A DNA stretch of 7,567 nucleotides, taken from contig USKS01000063.1 in assembly GCA_900555345.1 (NCBI GenBank), forward strand, positions 1 through 7,567. Reading direction: 5' to 3'. The position numbers and the translations under genes were made by a program. How positions within the stretch are numbered: position 1 is the first letter of the stretch; every line of letters starts with the position of its first letter. This document shows, piece by piece, positions 1-7,567 of this stretch. Below the pieces are notes generated by a model that did not search any database, was not told the DNA's origin, and saw only the letters and a list, made by a program, of their open reading frames with translations. This DNA is from an uncultured Eubacteriales bacterium. GTDB lineage: Bacteria; Bacillota_A; Clostridia; Oscillospirales; CAG-272.

Positions 1-51
1 ATACGAGATTCGCCTTAGTCTCGTGGGCTCGGAGATGTGTATAAGAGACAG
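1..51 (+). other. Untrimmed Illumina Nextera i7 adapter (non-biological)
   Basis: This is library construction sequence, not genome. Bases 1-9 (ATACGAGAT) are the end of the P7 flow-cell oligo. Bases 10-17 (TCGCCTTA) match the i7 index usually called N701. Bases 18-32 (GTCTCGTGGGCTCGG) are the Nextera read-2 primer site. Bases 33-51 (AGATGTGTATAAGAGACAG) are the complete 19-base Tn5 mosaic end. The order and spacing match the standard Nextera design exactly. The first genomic base is therefore 52, a tagmentation point inside the isomerase gene, and the contig end is a fragment end rather than a natural boundary. Confidence 0.98.
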
Positions 52-1071
52 GCGCTGTTGCAAGGCCAGTCGGAAATCAGGATATTTCTGTTCAAGGCGA
101 TTGTTTTCGTAATCAAGAATTGATTTCACAAAAAAGGCATTCAATTGTCGTTTTATCCCCATGGGATGGGCATCGGCAAACCGTTCAAAGTCTTTCCCGG
201 TAAAGCTTTTTCCGTCCAGCGTAAAAAGAGTGCGGGAAGTCCTGCCCGAGGCAAGCAACTCTTCCATCCCGGCCTTGTCCGGAGTATATTGACAGGTACT
301 CTTCAACTTGTTCACCCATAACTCAATTTCTTTATCCGTACCCGGGCGACGGGAGAGTTTATGAATCAATTCTCCGCGTATCTGTTCGAATGGAGGAATT
401 TCCCGCCTGTCTGTCACCTTGATAATCTGTATACCCTTGGGTGTAAAAAACGGCTTTGAATACTCTCCATCTTTTAAAGAGAAGGCTACTTCTTCAAACT
501 CCTGCGAAGTCTGCAACCAACCCATCCAAAACTCTTTCTTATCATCCGAGTACTTGTTTACCAGTGTCCTAAAGTCAATATCGGGATGAGTCTCCAAGAC
601 ATGATAGAGTGAATCCATCAAGATCTGTGCCTCCCGCAAATGATGGGGTAAGGCAGTCTGCGGAAGATAACGGAAAATACGCATAACCTTAACTTCGCCG
701 GCAGCAGAGCGGGTTTTCATCTGATCGTAGAGTTTCTTTGCGTAGGCCTCATCGGTAGCAGAATCGGTAAGATAGGACCTGGATAAGGCTCGATGATAAT
801 TCTCCATCTCTGTACGAAAATCAGAAACAGTATCCAATCCGGCCTTTTGCGCTGCAGACAACTTCAACTTCATATCGACAAAAAGATCGGCACAGCGTTT
901 CAGAGTCTCCTTCCCGGCTATTCCCGAAGGTTTATTCCGGTGGCAGAAACGCTCAAACTCCGAACGGGTAATATCCTGCCCATTAATCCGCATCAATACC
1001 GGATCTTGCTGGGCATGGCCGGCAATCGCCCCAAACAAACAGGTCAGTGTTCCAACCAGAATCTTCTTCAT
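52..1071 (-). CDS. Periplasmic parvulin-type peptidyl-prolyl cis-trans isomerase (SurA/PpiC-like), 3' end missing
   Basis: Reading leftward from the ATG at 1071, the frame stays open for 340 codons and meets the adapter at base 52, so the C-terminus is lost. Residues 1-20 (MKKILVGTLTCLFGAIAGHA) are a Sec signal peptide with a likely signal-peptidase I site after AGHA, placing the product in the periplasm. Residues 23-120 form an N-terminal chaperone-like region. Residues about 126-223 look like a parvulin rotamase domain, with the family pattern of a FWMGW segment (181-185), then FEEVAFSLKDGEYSKPF and GIQIIKVTDRRE. A further helical segment follows to the cut. The family folds outer-membrane and secreted proteins by isomerising X-Pro bonds. 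No Shine-Dalgarno precedes the ATG, as is usual in Bacteroidota, where I recall such genes lying next to guaB. The guaB terminator lies just upstream, so it probably has its own promoter, which I could not pick out. Confidence 0.85.
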
Positions 1072-1103
1072 ATCATTCTACATTCAGATGTTCATATCAA
1101 AAC

Positions 1104-1161
1104 AAAAAAAATGAGCGGATGTTACGGAGCACCTCCAAAGGTGATCCGTTCAACCCGCTCA
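1104..1161 (-). terminator. Rho-independent terminator after guaB
   Basis: On the minus strand an outer 7-base stem (TGAGCGG at 1155-1161 with CCGCTCA at 1112-1118) encloses an inner hairpin: ACGGA pairs with TCCGT, one mismatch follows, then CACCT pairs with AGGTG around a 4-base loop (1124-1149). Eight T residues follow at once (1104-1111). It lies 55 bases past the guaB stop and 32 bases before the isomerase ATG. It should end guaB transcription and separate the two genes. The two-level stem is longer than a typical terminator. Confidence 0.8.
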
Positions 1162-1215
1162 ATCGATATTTTCAAAGAATATCTGCCAATATTCCTTTTG
1201 TCTTTTTACTATCTA

Positions 1216-2747
<1,532 letters not shown>

Positions 2748-2798
2748 GGGCGAAAGCATAACACAGGTGTAAATTTTAATGCAGCGGCAGCCCGAACT

Positions 2799-3683
2799 TC
2801 ACCGTCGCGAACTGTACCACAGCGGGCGCTCAAGTCTCATATTACCGTACCATTTCAGTACATTTTTCGCCTGATTTATCATGACCTCTGTCTGCTCCCT
2901 GCCGAACGGTATCGCCCACGCCACGGAGGACAGCTGATTGACAGCTATGTAAAGCTTCATAAGCTGCCAGAACTTATCGGGAATGCTGCCGCCGAAATAC
3001 CCGTCTATCATCCCCGAAGCAAAATCGGGAAAGCGCGGCGCACACCAGACTATACGGTTGAATTCTTCCCACGGGTCTCCGACATCGTCGCGGTCGAAAT
3101 CGATTATGTAAAGCTGCCCGTCGGCACCCGCCATCATATTGCCGATATGATAGTCGCCGTGCTGAAAGCACTGCGGACGGACGATGATGAGATCGCGGTT
3201 TTCTCTCACAAATTCGGCAAAGAGCTCCGCGCCCTCTGCCCTTACGGGACATGTCTCAAAGATTTTAAGATTTCTCTCAAGCTTTTTGCCGTATACTGTC
3301 TCCCACGCTTCTGCGTCCTTTGGCGCGGGTATACTGTGGATCACCCCGAGTATTCTCCCCGCCTCGGCGCCGAGAAGATACTGTCCGTGCCCGTCAAGGC
3401 GCGCGGCGTAAGTTTCCGCACTCTCCCCGTCTATCCAGTCCTGCAGAATATACACGCCCTCATCGCACCTACCGAAGGCAAGGGGCGCGCACATGGGAAC
3501 GCCGAGCGCCGCCGCGCGCCGCATCATTTCAAAGCAGCGCTTTCTTCTGTCGTATTTCTCCTCGGGTGAAATCCTGAGAAAATATCTGTTTCCGTCCTTT
3601 GAGCAGGCACAGTATTTGCGATCGCCCGACCAGCCCTCCGTGATCTTCCAACGGCTTACTATATCGTCTATCTGAACTCCCAT
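2799..3683 (-). CDS. APH/choline-kinase-fold phosphotransferase family protein
   Basis: This is a soluble small-molecule kinase-like protein of 294 residues, normal for the family. Numbered from the ATG at 3683: an N-lobe with RYFLRI (33-38), a hinge-like ILQDWIDGE (79-87), the catalytic loop FQHGDYHIGNMM (173-184) with His175, catalytic Asp177 and metal-binding Asn182, and the DFG-like IIDFDR (193-198) with Asp195. These match the Pfam APH family, which phosphorylates hydroxyls of aminoglycosides, choline, homoserine or sugars. The sequence gives no substrate, so calling it a resistance enzyme would be unsupported. I chose ATG 3683 because GGTGA lies six bases upstream; an in-frame GTG at 3689 is possible. 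The start overlaps the 3' end of the NUDIX gene by 16 bases, so the two are probably co-transcribed and translationally coupled. No terminator is visible between its stop and guaB. Confidence 0.85.
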   Translation of the reverse strand: MGVQIDDIVSRWKITEGWSGDRKYCACSKDGNRYFLRISPEEKYDRRKRCFEMMRRAAALGVPMCAPLAFGRCDEGVYILQDWIDGESAETYAARLDGHGQYLLGAEAGRILGVIHSIPAPKDAEAWETVYGKKLERNLKIFETCPVRAEGAELFAEFVRENRDLIIVRPQCFQHGDYHIGNMMAGADGQLYIIDFDRDDVGDPWEEFNRIVWCAPRFPDFASGMIDGYFGGSIPDKFWQLMKLYIAVNQLSSVAWAIPFGREQTEVMINQAKNVLKWYGNMRLERPLWYSSRR

Positions 3684-4114
3684 GTCCACTCACCGTTTTC
3701 AATCTTGAAATACTGCTCGGTAATACCGTCCGTCTCCATAAGACGCACCATATCCAAAAAGCCGCCGGCGGTCACAAGCTCTTCAAGAGATGCCCTGGGC
3801 ACCCAGCACACCTCTCCCTCATCGGATGAAGTAAGAGTGCCCGAAAAGCTGCCCGCTCGGTACAGCAGCACAACGTATCTCGCGCCGTCCTCACGCATCC
3901 AATCCTTTATTCCGCAAAGACTCAGATCGTCCACTTCAAGCCCGGTCTCCTCGCGCACCTCACGTCGCACGGCATCGGCGAACGACTCCCCGTCCTCAAC
4001 GTGCCCGCCCGGGAAAGCATAACCGTTCCATGACGTGCCGGTCCGCTTCTGCACAACCACTCTGCTGCAGCCGTCCTCTATCATGCACATATTCGCAAAA
4101 ATCACTTTTTCCAT
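3668..4114 (-). CDS. NUDIX hydrolase, MutT/8-oxo-dGTP diphosphatase-like
   Basis: NUDIX enzymes hydrolyse a nucleoside diphosphate linked to another group, using Mg2+ held by the NUDIX box. The full box is present at residues 37-59: Gly37, Glu43, then R51-E52-V-R-E55-E56-T-G58-L. The surrounding FPGGHVEDGESFADAVRREV and the opening MEKVIFANMCMIEDG resemble the small MutT/MutX-like proteins annotated as 8-oxo-dGTP diphosphatases, which clean oxidised nucleotides from the pool. The length (148 aa) fits. GGAGG (4120-4124) lies five bases before the ATG. The gene begins 13 bases after the AraC-family stop and overlaps the phosphotransferase start, so the three form one probable operon. Substrate assignment is by family resemblance only; ADP-sugar or other nucleotide substrates are possible. 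Confidence 0.9.
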   Translation of the reverse strand: MEKVIFANMCMIEDGCSRVVVQKRTGTSWNGYAFPGGHVEDGESFADAVRREVREETGLEVDDLSLCGIKDWMREDGARYVVLLYRAGSFSGTLTSSDEGEVCWVPRASLEELVTAGGFLDMVRLMETDGITEQYFKIENGEWTWEFR

Positions 4115-4127
4115 ACGATCCTCCGAT

Positions 4128-4925
4128 TTATACCAATCTTGCTTTTCTGTAGCGAGCGGGAGATGCGCCGTATCGCGCCGAAAACAGCCTGCTGAAGTAG
4201 AACTGATCCGGTATACCCACCTTCTCGGCTATACATTTAACGCTGTCGTCCGTGCGCAGCAGCAGTCCGCACGCTACCGACAGGCGGTAGTCGTTTATAT
4301 ACTTCGCGGGCGTTGTGCCAAGCGTCCTTTTGAAACACGCATACAGCCCCGATTCGGACATTTTCATAATATCGGCAAGGTCTCCGACGGAAATATCGTT
4401 CATGTAGTTATCCCAGATATAGCGCAGCAGCCTGTATACATCGGCGTTCTGTACTTCTTTCTTTTCGGTCGCGATCTTTAAAAGATGACCGATAACGGAG
4501 TACACCGCTCTCATTTTCTCGCATATATCCGCCGCTTTTTCAAATTCGTCAAAATCCCGATCGAAAAGCTGTGCCGTTTCTTTGTTCGCAACAACCGGAA
4601 AATCAAACACATCGTCAAGGCGGTACTTTCTGTTCACCATAACACCGAGAAAAATGTACCGCGCACAAAAAGTGTCGGTCTCTTTGTTCAGAAGATGCGT
4701 TATCTTCTGAAGCTTTACGGACGGCGCTATGAAAAAGCCGCCGTCACCCGTGAACCGCTCAGCCCCGCCGTCAAGACTTATGCCGTACGACCCGACTTTT
4801 GACTGAACAACGGAAAGATACGGCAGCTGCTTTATGTCCACGCGTCCGTCGCCGACGCCGTTCATTGTAAATCCAGAATAGTCAAAATAGTCTATATCAA
4901 TGCTCTCGATATTCAGGCAGCTCAC
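4128..4925 (-). CDS. AraC/XylS-family transcriptional regulator
   Basis: The product is a DNA-binding regulator of 265 residues if started at the GTG at 4925. The C-terminal 100 residues form the AraC double helix-turn-helix: the first at about 178-198 (ISVGDLADIMKMSESGLYACFKR) and the second at about 227-247, followed by the family signature FYFSRLFSARYGASPARYR (242-260). The N-terminal 160 residues, probably effector binding, show no motif I recognise. The start is uncertain. GGGGGTGA (4922-4929) is a good Shine-Dalgarno, but it overlaps GTG 4925 and better serves the CTG at 4916 five bases on; the predicted transcript start near 4932 also leaves almost no leader for GTG 4925. The gene is divergent from the glycyl radical enzyme gene, the usual placement for a local activator, and heads the operon with the NUDIX and phosphotransferase genes. 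Confidence 0.92.
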   Translation of the reverse strand: MSCLNIESIDIDYFDYSGFTMNGVGDGRVDIKQLPYLSVVQSKVGSYGISLDGGAERFTGDGGFFIAPSVKLQKITHLLNKETDTFCARYIFLGVMVNRKYRLDDVFDFPVVANKETAQLFDRDFDEFEKAADICEKMRAVYSVIGHLLKIATEKKEVQNADVYRLLRYIWDNYMNDISVGDLADIMKMSESGLYACFKRTLGTTPAKYINDYRLSVACGLLLRTDDSVKCIAEKVGIPDQFYFSRLFSARYGASPARYRKARLV

Positions 4926-4938
4926 CCCCTTTTATAGA

Positions 4939-4967
4939 ATTATACATATTTTCATAGCTTTTGTCTA
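4939..4967 (-). promoter_or_regulatory. Promoter of the AraC-family operon
   Basis: On the minus strand TAGACA (4962-4967, five of six matches to the -35 consensus) and TATAAT (4939-4944, perfect) are separated by 17 bases. This predicts a start near 4932, only a few bases before the annotated GTG. An imperfect dyad CATAG-N7-CTATG (4953-4969) covers the -35 box and part of the spacer, so a bound protein there would block this promoter. That would fit autoregulation, which is inference. Confidence 0.7.
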
Positions 4968-4993
4968 TGTATTTCTGCGGATTTTTGATGTAT
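4942..4993. promoter_or_regulatory. Candidate AraC-type operator repeats in the divergent intergenic region
   Basis: The 98-base gap between the regulator and the glycyl radical enzyme gene holds ATGTAT at 4967-4972 and again at 4988-4993, exactly 21 bases apart and so on the same face of the helix. A third copy lies in the opposite orientation (ATACAT, 4942-4947). AraC-family dimers commonly bind direct half-sites about two helical turns apart. For the plus-strand gene no good -35/-10 pair is visible (the best -10-like word is TATCAT at 4991-4996), as expected for an activator-dependent promoter. The region is AT-rich, so six-base repeats could arise by chance. Confidence 0.4.
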
Positions 4994-5023
4994 CATTAAA
5001 GAAAAATACAAATCGGAGCAATT

Positions 5024-7138
5024 ATGGAGTTTTATACACCGTCGAAATTCAAGCGTCCCGTAAGGCTTTGCGAAAAAACCAGAGAGTTTGCCGCTGCCTC
5101 TCTCGGCCACACATACGGAGAGGACACCCGAAAAGCGCCCCATGTAACGGTACCGCACATCAAAGGCTTTGAAAACCTTACCGATCTGCAGAGATACGAC
5201 ACAGCCGTGCGCGCCATAGCCGAAAACGCGCCGCTGAGAGTCTGCCCCGGCGAGCTTATATCGGGTGCGGCGACGCTTGGAGACGCGATCGACCATCTTG
5301 TGCCGGTGCGTTTTGAGGACGATCCCGACTTTTACCTTCCCGGTATAAGCCATCTGACCGTGGACTACGGCGAAGTTCTGAGCATCGGAATGAACGGCGT
5401 TGAAGAAAAGATAAAGAATTCTCCGGCGCGATTCGGCAGCGAGAGAAACAAAGCATTTCTGAAAAGCTGCGCCGAAACCGTAGAATCGATGCGCATCTGG
5501 CACAAACGATATACAGAAAAGCTGAGCAGGCTTTCGGGATACGAAGAAAACGTCAAGATCCTTTCGAAAGTACCGTTCTCCCCCGCAAAAAATTTCAGAG
5601 AAGCGCTGCAGAGCATATGGGTTTGTTTTGCCTTTCTGCGGCTCACAGGCTGCTGGCCCGGCTTCGGCAGAATAGACGTTATTCTGGGCGATTTTCTGCG
5701 CCGCGACCTTGAAAGCGGTCAGATCACCGCAGACGAGGCACGCGAGCTGCTGGCGCACTTCTTCATAAAGGGCTGCGAGTGGATAACGGGCATGCCTACC
5801 GTCAGCGGTGACGCACAGCACTACCAGAACATCGTACTCTCCGGCATTGACGCGGACGGCAGAGATGTTACAAACGAAGTTACATATCTTGTTCTTGATA
5901 TAATCGAAGAAACGGGCATCAGCGACTTCCCCGTGACTGTCCGCATAAACAAAAATACGGATGAAAGGCTTCTGCGCCGCGTAAGCGAGGTTATTCGCCT
6001 CGGCGGAGGCACCGTCGCGGTCTACAACGAAGACCTTGTTCTCGAATCTCTTGAAGATATGGGATATGAAAAAAGCGAGGCACGCCGCTTTGCAAACGAC
6101 GGCTGCTGGGAGGTGCAGATACCCGGAAAAACATTTTTCGAATATGCGCCGTTCGACAGTCTCAGGGTTTTGCAGCACGTCACACTGAAAGACTTTGAAA
6201 ATGCCGATTTTGACAGCTACGACTCCCTGTTCGCAAAGTTCAGAGAGGACCTTTCGGCGCAGGCGGAGGAAATATACAAATGGTGTGTTCTGAAAAAGCT
6301 TGAAGATGATAAAATAACCTTCAAAAACACATACCCCTGCACATCCGTTTCCCTGTTTGAGCACGACTGTATAAAGCGCGGGCTGTCTTATCTTGAGGGC
6401 GGCGCCGTGTACAACGTGCTTTCACCCCATATCGGCGGCGCGCCGGACGCCGCAAACAGCCTTTATGCCATAAAGAAAGCGGTTTTTGAGGATAAGCTCG
6501 TCAGCTTCAAAGAGCTTATGGAAATTCTCAGAAACAACTGGGAGGGCCATGAAGAGTTGCGCAGAAAAATACTTGACGGATATACATATTTCGGCAACGG
6601 AAACGAGGAAGCGGACAGAGTCGCCGCGGATGTGCTGGACTGCTTTGCCGACATATGCCGAAAATTTGACAAAACAACGCCCATAAGATTTGTAAGCGGC
6701 GTCAGCACTTTCGGCAGACAGATTGAATGGTCACGCTCCCGCCTTGCAACTCCGTTCGGCAGAAAAAAAGGCGAAGTTCTGTCCGGCAACTTTTCACCCA
6801 CACCAGGTACAGACGAAAACGGAGCTGCCGCGGTGATACGTTCCTGCTGCGCGGCGGACCTCAGACGGCAGCACACAGGCGCCGCACTCGACATTTCGTT
6901 CATCCCTTCAAGCCTTGACAGCGAAAACGCTGTCAAGGCAATATCGGGACTTATAAAGGCATTTGTCGCCCTCGGCGGGTTTTTCATGCAGATAGACACG
7001 ACCGACAAAGAGCTTCTGCGCACCGCTCAGCGCCATCCCGAAAACTATCAAAACCTGTCCGTGCGCGTTTCCGGCTGGAATGCAAGGTTCGTAACGCTGA
7101 GCCGCGAATGGCAGGATATGATAATCGAAAGAACATAA
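5024..7138 (+). CDS. Glycyl radical enzyme of the pyruvate formate-lyase superfamily, substrate unassigned
   Basis: An oxygen-sensitive cytosolic radical enzyme. A glycyl radical made by the downstream activase is passed to an active-site cysteine that attacks the substrate. The 704 residues contain a PFL-like barrel (to about 560) with GRIDVILGDFLRRDL near 215-229, GDAQHYQNIVLSG, the cysteine loop NDGCWEV with Cys361 and Glu363, and SLFEHDCIKRGLSYLEGGAVYN. The C-terminal glycine-radical domain ends in RVSGWNARF with Gly684, 20 residues from the end, as in the superfamily. Cys-x-Glu resembles eliminases such as glycerol and choline lyases rather than the Cys-Cys of true pyruvate formate-lyase. 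Trp362, and Trp685 where known families have Tyr or Phe, set it apart, and it is shorter than the usual 760-860 residues, mostly before the cysteine. GGAG (5015-5018) lies five bases before the ATG. No known reaction can be assigned. Confidence 0.93.
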   Translation: MEFYTPSKFKRPVRLCEKTREFAAASLGHTYGEDTRKAPHVTVPHIKGFENLTDLQRYDTAVRAIAENAPLRVCPGELISGAATLGDAIDHLVPVRFEDDPDFYLPGISHLTVDYGEVLSIGMNGVEEKIKNSPARFGSERNKAFLKSCAETVESMRIWHKRYTEKLSRLSGYEENVKILSKVPFSPAKNFREALQSIWVCFAFLRLTGCWPGFGRIDVILGDFLRRDLESGQITADEARELLAHFFIKGCEWITGMPTVSGDAQHYQNIVLSGIDADGRDVTNEVTYLVLDIIEETGISDFPVTVRINKNTDERLLRRVSEVIRLGGGTVAVYNEDLVLESLEDMGYEKSEARRFANDGCWEVQIPGKTFFEYAPFDSLRVLQHVTLKDFENADFDSYDSLFAKFREDLSAQAEEIYKWCVLKKLEDDKITFKNTYPCTSVSLFEHDCIKRGLSYLEGGAVYNVLSPHIGGAPDAANSLYAIKKAVFEDKLVSFKELMEILRNNWEGHEELRRKILDGYTYFGNGNEEADRVAADVLDCFADICRKFDKTTPIRFVSGVSTFGRQIEWSRSRLATPFGRKKGEVLSGNFSPTPGTDENGAAAVIRSCCAADLRRQHTGAALDISFIPSSLDSENAVKAISGLIKAFVALGGFFMQIDTTDKELLRTAQRHPENYQNLSVRVSGWNARFVTLSREWQDMIIERT
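6912..6939. repeat. Perfect 12-base inverted repeat with an AAAA loop inside the glycyl radical enzyme gene
   Basis: GCCTTGACAGCG (6912-6923) and its exact reverse complement CGCTGTCAAGGC (6928-6939) flank AAAA, forming a tight stem-loop in the coding region for residues about 630-639 (LDSENAVKA), some 45 residues before the radical glycine. No T-run follows on either strand, so it is not a terminator. It may be chance, an mRNA structure, or a binding site. Confidence 0.85.
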
Positions 7139-7158
7139 ATTAAAGGAAAGCAGAGCTT

Positions 7159-7567
7159 ATGAAAGCATTTGTATTCGACATACAGCGTTCCTCTTTCGTG
7201 GACGGCCCCGGGATACGCACAACGGTATTTTTCAAAGGCTGCGCGCTCAGATGCAAATGGTGCCACAGCCCCGAAAGCCAAAGCCCCGCGCCTCAGCTTA
7301 TGTTTTATAAAGAAAAATGCATCGGGTGCAAAAGATGCGCCGCAGTCTGCCCGACCGAGCTTTCCGGCTGCACAAACTGCGGAAAATGCGCCGCGGTCTG
7401 CCCCTCGCGTGCGCGCGTTATGTGCGGGCGCTTTTACACAGAGGACGAAATCGCCGAAACCGTACTGAAAGACAGGATTTTCTACGATACCTCCGGTGGA
7501 GGCGTTACATTTTCCGGCGGAGAATGCCTTCTGCAGACAGATTTTATCCTCTCGCTCGCCGAGAGGC
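7159..7567 (+). CDS. Glycyl radical enzyme activating enzyme (radical SAM), 3' end beyond the window
   Basis: This is the activase that cleaves S-adenosylmethionine at a [4Fe-4S] cluster to abstract hydrogen from the glycine of its partner, almost certainly the upstream enzyme, whose stop lies 20 bases before this ATG. The 136 residues present (family total about 260-310) show the family opening FVDGPGIRTTVFFKGC and the radical SAM motif C28-x3-C32-x2-C35 followed by HSPES. A ferredoxin-type insert has two cysteine sets, C54/C57/C60/C64 and C71/C74/C77/C81, which would hold two auxiliary clusters. A SAM-binding SGGGVTFSGGEC (112-123) follows. The auxiliary sets are separated by only six residues, shorter than the roughly 20 or more I expect, and Cys123 replaces the usual proline of GGEP. 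AGGA about 11 bases upstream is a modest ribosome site. The two genes probably form one transcript. Confidence 0.95.
   Translation, partial: MKAFVFDIQRSSFVDGPGIRTTVFFKGCALRCKWCHSPESQSPAPQLMFYKEKCIGCKRCAAVCPTELSGCTNCGKCAAVCPSRARVMCGRFYTEDEIAETVLKDRIFYDTSGGGVTFSGGECLLQTDFILSLAER

Noticed and set aside
1..51. Transposon end (Tn5) as a natural mobile element
   Set aside because: The mosaic end is joined to the Illumina index and primer site, so it comes from tagmentation and not from a genomic Tn5 insertion.
2760..2769. ACACCTGTGT palindrome as a terminator for the phosphotransferase gene
   Set aside because: The arms are only four bases around a two-base loop with no T-run, too weak to call.
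2799..3683. Aminoglycoside resistance gene
   Set aside because: The kinase motifs are shared by the whole APH/choline-kinase fold. Nothing in the sequence points to a specific resistance enzyme, and no mobile element lies nearby.
4952..6364. Long open frame of about 470 codons on the minus strand opposite the glycyl radical enzyme gene
   Set aside because: It lies wholly antisense to a gene with clear catalytic motifs, has no family resemblance and no ribosome site. It is a shadow frame favoured by the codon use of the real gene.
6463..7023. Second antisense frame of 186 codons in the same gene
   Set aside because: It is low-complexity, Ser/Arg/Pro-rich translation opposite the conserved glycine-radical domain. 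Nothing supports it.
5024..7138. Assignment as pyruvate formate-lyase, choline lyase, glycerol dehydratase or hydroxyproline dehydratase
   Set aside because: Pyruvate formate-lyase needs adjacent Cys-Cys, which is absent. The eliminases have GCVE-type loops and a Gly-Tyr radical loop, and are longer. The motifs here fit none of them well.

Overview
The window looks like an artificial join of two unrelated gut-type anaerobes, capped by leftover library adapter. Bases 1-51 are an Illumina Nextera (Tn5) i7 adapter with a legible index. From 52 to about 2,460 the sequence is Bacteroidota-like: the 5' part of a periplasmic peptidyl-prolyl isomerase gene without a Shine-Dalgarno site, and the larger, C-terminal part of an IMP dehydrogenase (guaB) with Bacteroides-style protein sequence. 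From about 2,480 to the right edge it is Bacillota (Clostridia)-like: strong Shine-Dalgarno sites, sigma-A-type promoters and clostridial gene families. The two halves meet in frame inside the conserved N-terminal part of guaB, so that gene is probably a hybrid made during assembly or library preparation.

Layout. On the minus strand, reading leftward from 4,925: an AraC-family regulator, a NUDIX hydrolase, an APH/choline-kinase-fold phosphotransferase that overlaps the NUDIX gene, then guaB behind its own consensus promoter, a long hairpin terminator, and the truncated isomerase. On the plus strand, reading rightward from 5,024: a compact (704 aa) glycyl radical enzyme (GRE) of the pyruvate formate-lyase superfamily, then after 20 bases its radical-SAM activating enzyme, cut off by the window edge.

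How the genes work together. The GRE and its activase form a two-gene oxygen-sensitive module. The activase would use S-adenosylmethionine to place a radical on Gly684 of the GRE, which passes it to Cys361 to attack an unknown substrate. The divergent AraC-family gene shares a 98-base intergenic region with the GRE. That region holds a near-consensus promoter for the regulator and repeated ATGTAT elements 21 bases apart, a typical AraC-type operator spacing. The simplest reading is a substrate-responsive catabolic GRE locus. The reaction cannot be assigned: the active-site motif (NDGCWE) and the glycyl-loop motif (RVSGWNARF) differ from those I know in characterised families. This module is the best candidate for new biology. 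The guaB hybrid is the best candidate for an artefact that could mislead a reader.
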